NCBI GenBank assembly: GCA_008363265.1
Contig: RHKR01000077.1
Span: 1-8,443, forward strand
Direction: 5' to 3'
DNA length: 8,443 nt
From: Chlorobiota bacterium
GTDB taxonomy: Bacteria; Bacteroidota; Ignavibacteria; Ignavibacteriales; Ignavibacteriaceae
Under the pieces are notes generated by a model. That model saw only the letters and a list, made by a program, of their open reading frames with translations. It had not been told where the DNA came from and did not search any database. Made by a program: the position numbers and the translations under genes. Every line of letters begins with the position of its first letter. Position 1 is the first letter of the stretch. Positions 6,531 through 8,443 of this stretch are shown here, in pieces.

Positions 6531-7304
6531 TTGATCCGCCGGTTTTTTGAAAAACTTGGAAGGAAAACGCTCGACTTCGTCGCCGAACTGGGTGAAATAT
6601 CGCTTCTCCAGTTCAGGATACTGGGTGCTTTTCCGAAGATGGTAAAGAACCGGAAGCAGGTGCTCTACCAGATGGAACACATCGGCGTTGGCTCGCTCCC
6701 CCTTGTGCTTATTATCGCCGTTTTCACCGGAGCGGTCGCCGCCTGGCAGGCTGCTTACCAGCTTAAGGGGATAGCCCCCCTCTCTTTTCTCGGTGCTGCC
6801 ACCAGCAGGGCGATAATCACTGAATTGGGGCCCGTGCTCACCGGTATAGTTATCGCGGGAAGAGTTGGTGCCTCGATCGCCGCGGAGCTCGGCACAATGA
6901 AAGTAACCGAGCAGATAGACGCCCTCGAGAGCATGGCGATAAGCCCCATCCGCTTCCTCGCGATGCCGAGGTTCCTCGCTTCTATAGTGATGCTTCCGAT
7001 CCTCGCGCTTTTTGCATCGTTTATAGCAGTTTTCGGCGCGTTTCTGGTGTCGAACTATTTTCTTGGGGTCTCACCGGCGGTATTCTTTCAGTCGGTAAAA
7101 CAATATTTTCAACTCTACGACCTCTTCACGGGGCTCGTAAAAACGGTATTTTTCGGAGCCGTAACCTCCCTTATCGGGGTGCACAACGGCCTCCGCACGG
7201 GCGGCGGGGCGGAAGGCGTGGGCAACGCTACAATTCGCTCGTTCGTCCTCTCGGCGGCACTAATTCTTATACTCGACTATGTCCTCTGGATCCTACTCTT
7301 CTGA
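6531..7304 (+). CDS. mlaE: MlaE-family ABC transporter permease (lipid transport), TTG start
   Basis: A 257-residue inner-membrane permease of the MlaE/YrbE family, which with an MlaF-type ATPase and MlaD-type MCE protein moves phospholipids between the membranes of Gram-negative cells. It has an amphipathic N-terminal helix (residues 3-33), then IGVGSLPLVLIIAVFTGAVAAWQ (51-73), a conserved block ELGPVLTGIVIAGRVGASIAAELGTMKVTEQIDALE (98-133) whose EQIDAL is the family's ATPase-contact region, and a C-terminal GLRTGGGAEGVGNATIRS segment (220-237) before the last helix. The start is TTG at 6531: an in-frame stop lies at 6525-6527, AGGGG (6519-6523) sits 7 nt upstream, and a later ATG would cut off the conserved N-terminal helix. 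No mlaF or mlaD lies on either side; the next gene is a peptidase 39 bp downstream with no terminator between, so they may be co-transcribed. Confidence 0.93.
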   Translation: MIRRFFEKLGRKTLDFVAELGEISLLQFRILGAFPKMVKNRKQVLYQMEHIGVGSLPLVLIIAVFTGAVAAWQAAYQLKGIAPLSFLGAATSRAIITELGPVLTGIVIAGRVGASIAAELGTMKVTEQIDALESMAISPIRFLAMPRFLASIVMLPILALFASFIAVFGAFLVSNYFLGVSPAVFFQSVKQYFQLYDLFTGLVKTVFFGAVTSLIGVHNGLRTGGGAEGVGNATIRSFVLSAALILILDYVLWILLF

Positions 7305-7343
7305 TAAGGCTCCCGGGGTAAAATTTAACGGAGATCAAAACAG

Positions 7344-8443
7344 ATGAACGACATTATCCTTCAGAAGCAACAGCAGGCAATTGAAATTCTTAAAGAGCAG
7401 AACATCGACATGTGGCTCACATTCGTTCGTGAGAGCGCTTCGATCCACGACCCCGTGCTCGATACCATCGCCGGCGTGAATGTTACATGGCAGTCGGCTT
7501 TTATCCTTACAAAACATGGGCACAGAAAAGCGATCCTCGGCTCGCTTGACATGGCAAACCTGAAGGATGCCGGCACATTCGACGACATAACCGGCTATGT
7601 GAAATCGATCCGCGAACCCCTCCTCGAGTTCGTGAAGGAAGTGGATCCGAAAACGATCGCCGTTAACTTTTCGAAAAGCATGAACCTTGCAGACGGTCTG
7701 ACTTTCGGACTCTATCAGGTGCTGCTCGACCATTTCGCCGGCACTCCATACGGCGAGCGACTGGTCTCCTCAGAGAACATTGTCTCCTCTCTCCGCGGAA
7801 GAAAATCAGCCGACGAGCTTAAGATAATGCGTGAAGCCGTTGCTATAACACTTGAGATATTCGATGAAGTTGGCAAGTTCATCACCAAAGGCCGCACCGA
7901 AAAAGAGATAGCAGCATTCATGACCAAGCGCACCCACGACCGAGGACTTACCGTGGCATGGGAGGCCGACAGCTGCCCGGCAGTCTTCACAGGCCCCGAC
8001 ACCGCAGGCGCGCACGCCGGACCAACCGACCGTAAGGTTGAAGGCGGGCACCTGATTAACATCGATTTCGGAGTTAACTACAAAGGCTACTGCTCCGACC
8101 TCCAGCGGACATGGTACATCCTGAAAGATGACGAAACCGATGCCCCTGCAGAGGTAAAACGCGGATTCGATGTACTATTAACTTCCATCACCAAAGCAGC
8201 CGAAACACTTAAACCCGGCATAACCGGCGTAGATGTTGATGCCGCCGCCCGCGGACACATCACCTCAAACGGATTCGACGAATACCCCCACGGCCTCGGC
8301 CACCAGGTCGGAAGAGTCGCGCATGACGCAGGCCCCGGCCTCTTCCCCGCCTGGGAGAAGTACGGCAACCTCCCCTTCATCCCGTTGGAGAAAAACCAGG
8401 TCTTCACCATCGAACCCAGGCTCTACGTCGCCAACCACGGCAT
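7344..8443 (+). CDS. M24-family metallopeptidase, Xaa-Pro aminopeptidase type (3' end missing)
   Basis: The first 366 codons of a gene cut by the right edge. Residues 1 to about 150 form a creatinase-like N-terminal domain, and the pita-bread catalytic domain follows from about 160. Four of the five expected metal ligands are visible: Asp241 (NIDFG), Asp252 (CSDLQRT), His320 (HGLGHQVG) and Glu357 (FTIEPRLY). His316 and His327 match the two further active-site histidines of E. coli PepP. The fifth ligand, a glutamate, would lie just beyond the window. Such enzymes remove the N-terminal residue from peptides with proline second. The family also includes prolidases and creatinases, so the exact substrate is not settled. 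No signal peptide is present, so it is cytoplasmic. Shine-Dalgarno GGAG (7330-7333) is 10 nt before the ATG. It may share the mlaE transcript. Confidence 0.92.
   Translation, partial: MNDIILQKQQQAIEILKEQNIDMWLTFVRESASIHDPVLDTIAGVNVTWQSAFILTKHGHRKAILGSLDMANLKDAGTFDDITGYVKSIREPLLEFVKEVDPKTIAVNFSKSMNLADGLTFGLYQVLLDHFAGTPYGERLVSSENIVSSLRGRKSADELKIMREAVAITLEIFDEVGKFITKGRTEKEIAAFMTKRTHDRGLTVAWEADSCPAVFTGPDTAGAHAGPTDRKVEGGHLINIDFGVNYKGYCSDLQRTWYILKDDETDAPAEVKRGFDVLLTSITKAAETLKPGITGVDVDAAARGHITSNGFDEYPHGLGHQVGRVAHDAGPGLFPAWEKYGNLPFIPLEKNQVFTIEPRLYVANHG

Noticed and set aside
6444..6680. A 78-codon minus-strand frame covering the mlaE start and upstream spacer
   Set aside because: It lies antisense to the conserved N-terminal helix of MlaE, has no recognisable motif, and would cross the palindrome at 6441-6458.
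7305..7343. The CCCGGG-centred sequence between mlaE and the peptidase gene as a terminator
   Set aside because: The palindrome is only 6 bp with no loop and no T-run, so co-transcription is the simpler reading.

Overview
This window reads as ordinary bacterial chromosome, densely coded and of roughly balanced G+C. The gene families and signals suggest the Bacteroidota/Chlorobiota/Ignavibacteriota group. These are an ABCG-like ATPase with a long N-terminal extension, a lipoprotein with acidic residues just after the lipid cysteine, Bacteroidota-style promoter elements (TTTG and TAnnTTTG-like boxes about 19 bp apart) and a gene with an A-rich leader but no Shine-Dalgarno. A GTP-type PEP carboxykinase makes the Chlorobiota/Ignavibacteriota side somewhat more likely than classical Bacteroides. 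This placement is inference; there is no rRNA or marker gene here to settle it.

Layout. Positions 1-2411 hold a tight minus-strand cluster of three genes, read from 2411 down: a small single-pass membrane protein, a lipoprotein of unknown function, and an ABC transporter ATPase whose C-terminal part lies outside the window. The gaps are only 14-15 bp, so they are probably co-transcribed. A 197-bp divergent intergenic region follows, with a plausible promoter on each strand. Next come a plus-strand soluble helical protein of unknown function (2609-3100) and, convergent with it after 7 bp, an exported thioredoxin-like protein (3108-3830, minus). A second divergent spacer (188 bp) with several short dyads separates the latter from a TspO/MBR-family membrane protein (4019-4486, plus).

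TspO converges on the GTP-dependent PEP carboxykinase gene (4547-6343, minus). Between them is a strong intrinsic terminator for the carboxykinase, whose U-tract is encoded over the tspO stop codon. Upstream of the carboxykinase, a TATAAT box abuts and overlaps a perfect 12-bp inverted repeat, which suggests repressor or activator control of gluconeogenesis. A third divergent spacer (187 bp) leads to an MlaE-family lipid-transport permease that begins with TTG (6531-7304, plus). It is followed 39 bp later by an M24-family Xaa-Pro-type aminopeptidase that runs off the right edge.

The genes do not form one pathway: envelope transport, periplasmic redox, central carbon metabolism and peptide turnover sit side by side. 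I see no tRNA, rRNA, CRISPR array, insertion sequence or phage gene. I did not find a clear undescribed system. The most worthwhile leads are the three-gene ABC/lipoprotein/membrane-protein cluster and the dyad at the carboxykinase promoter.
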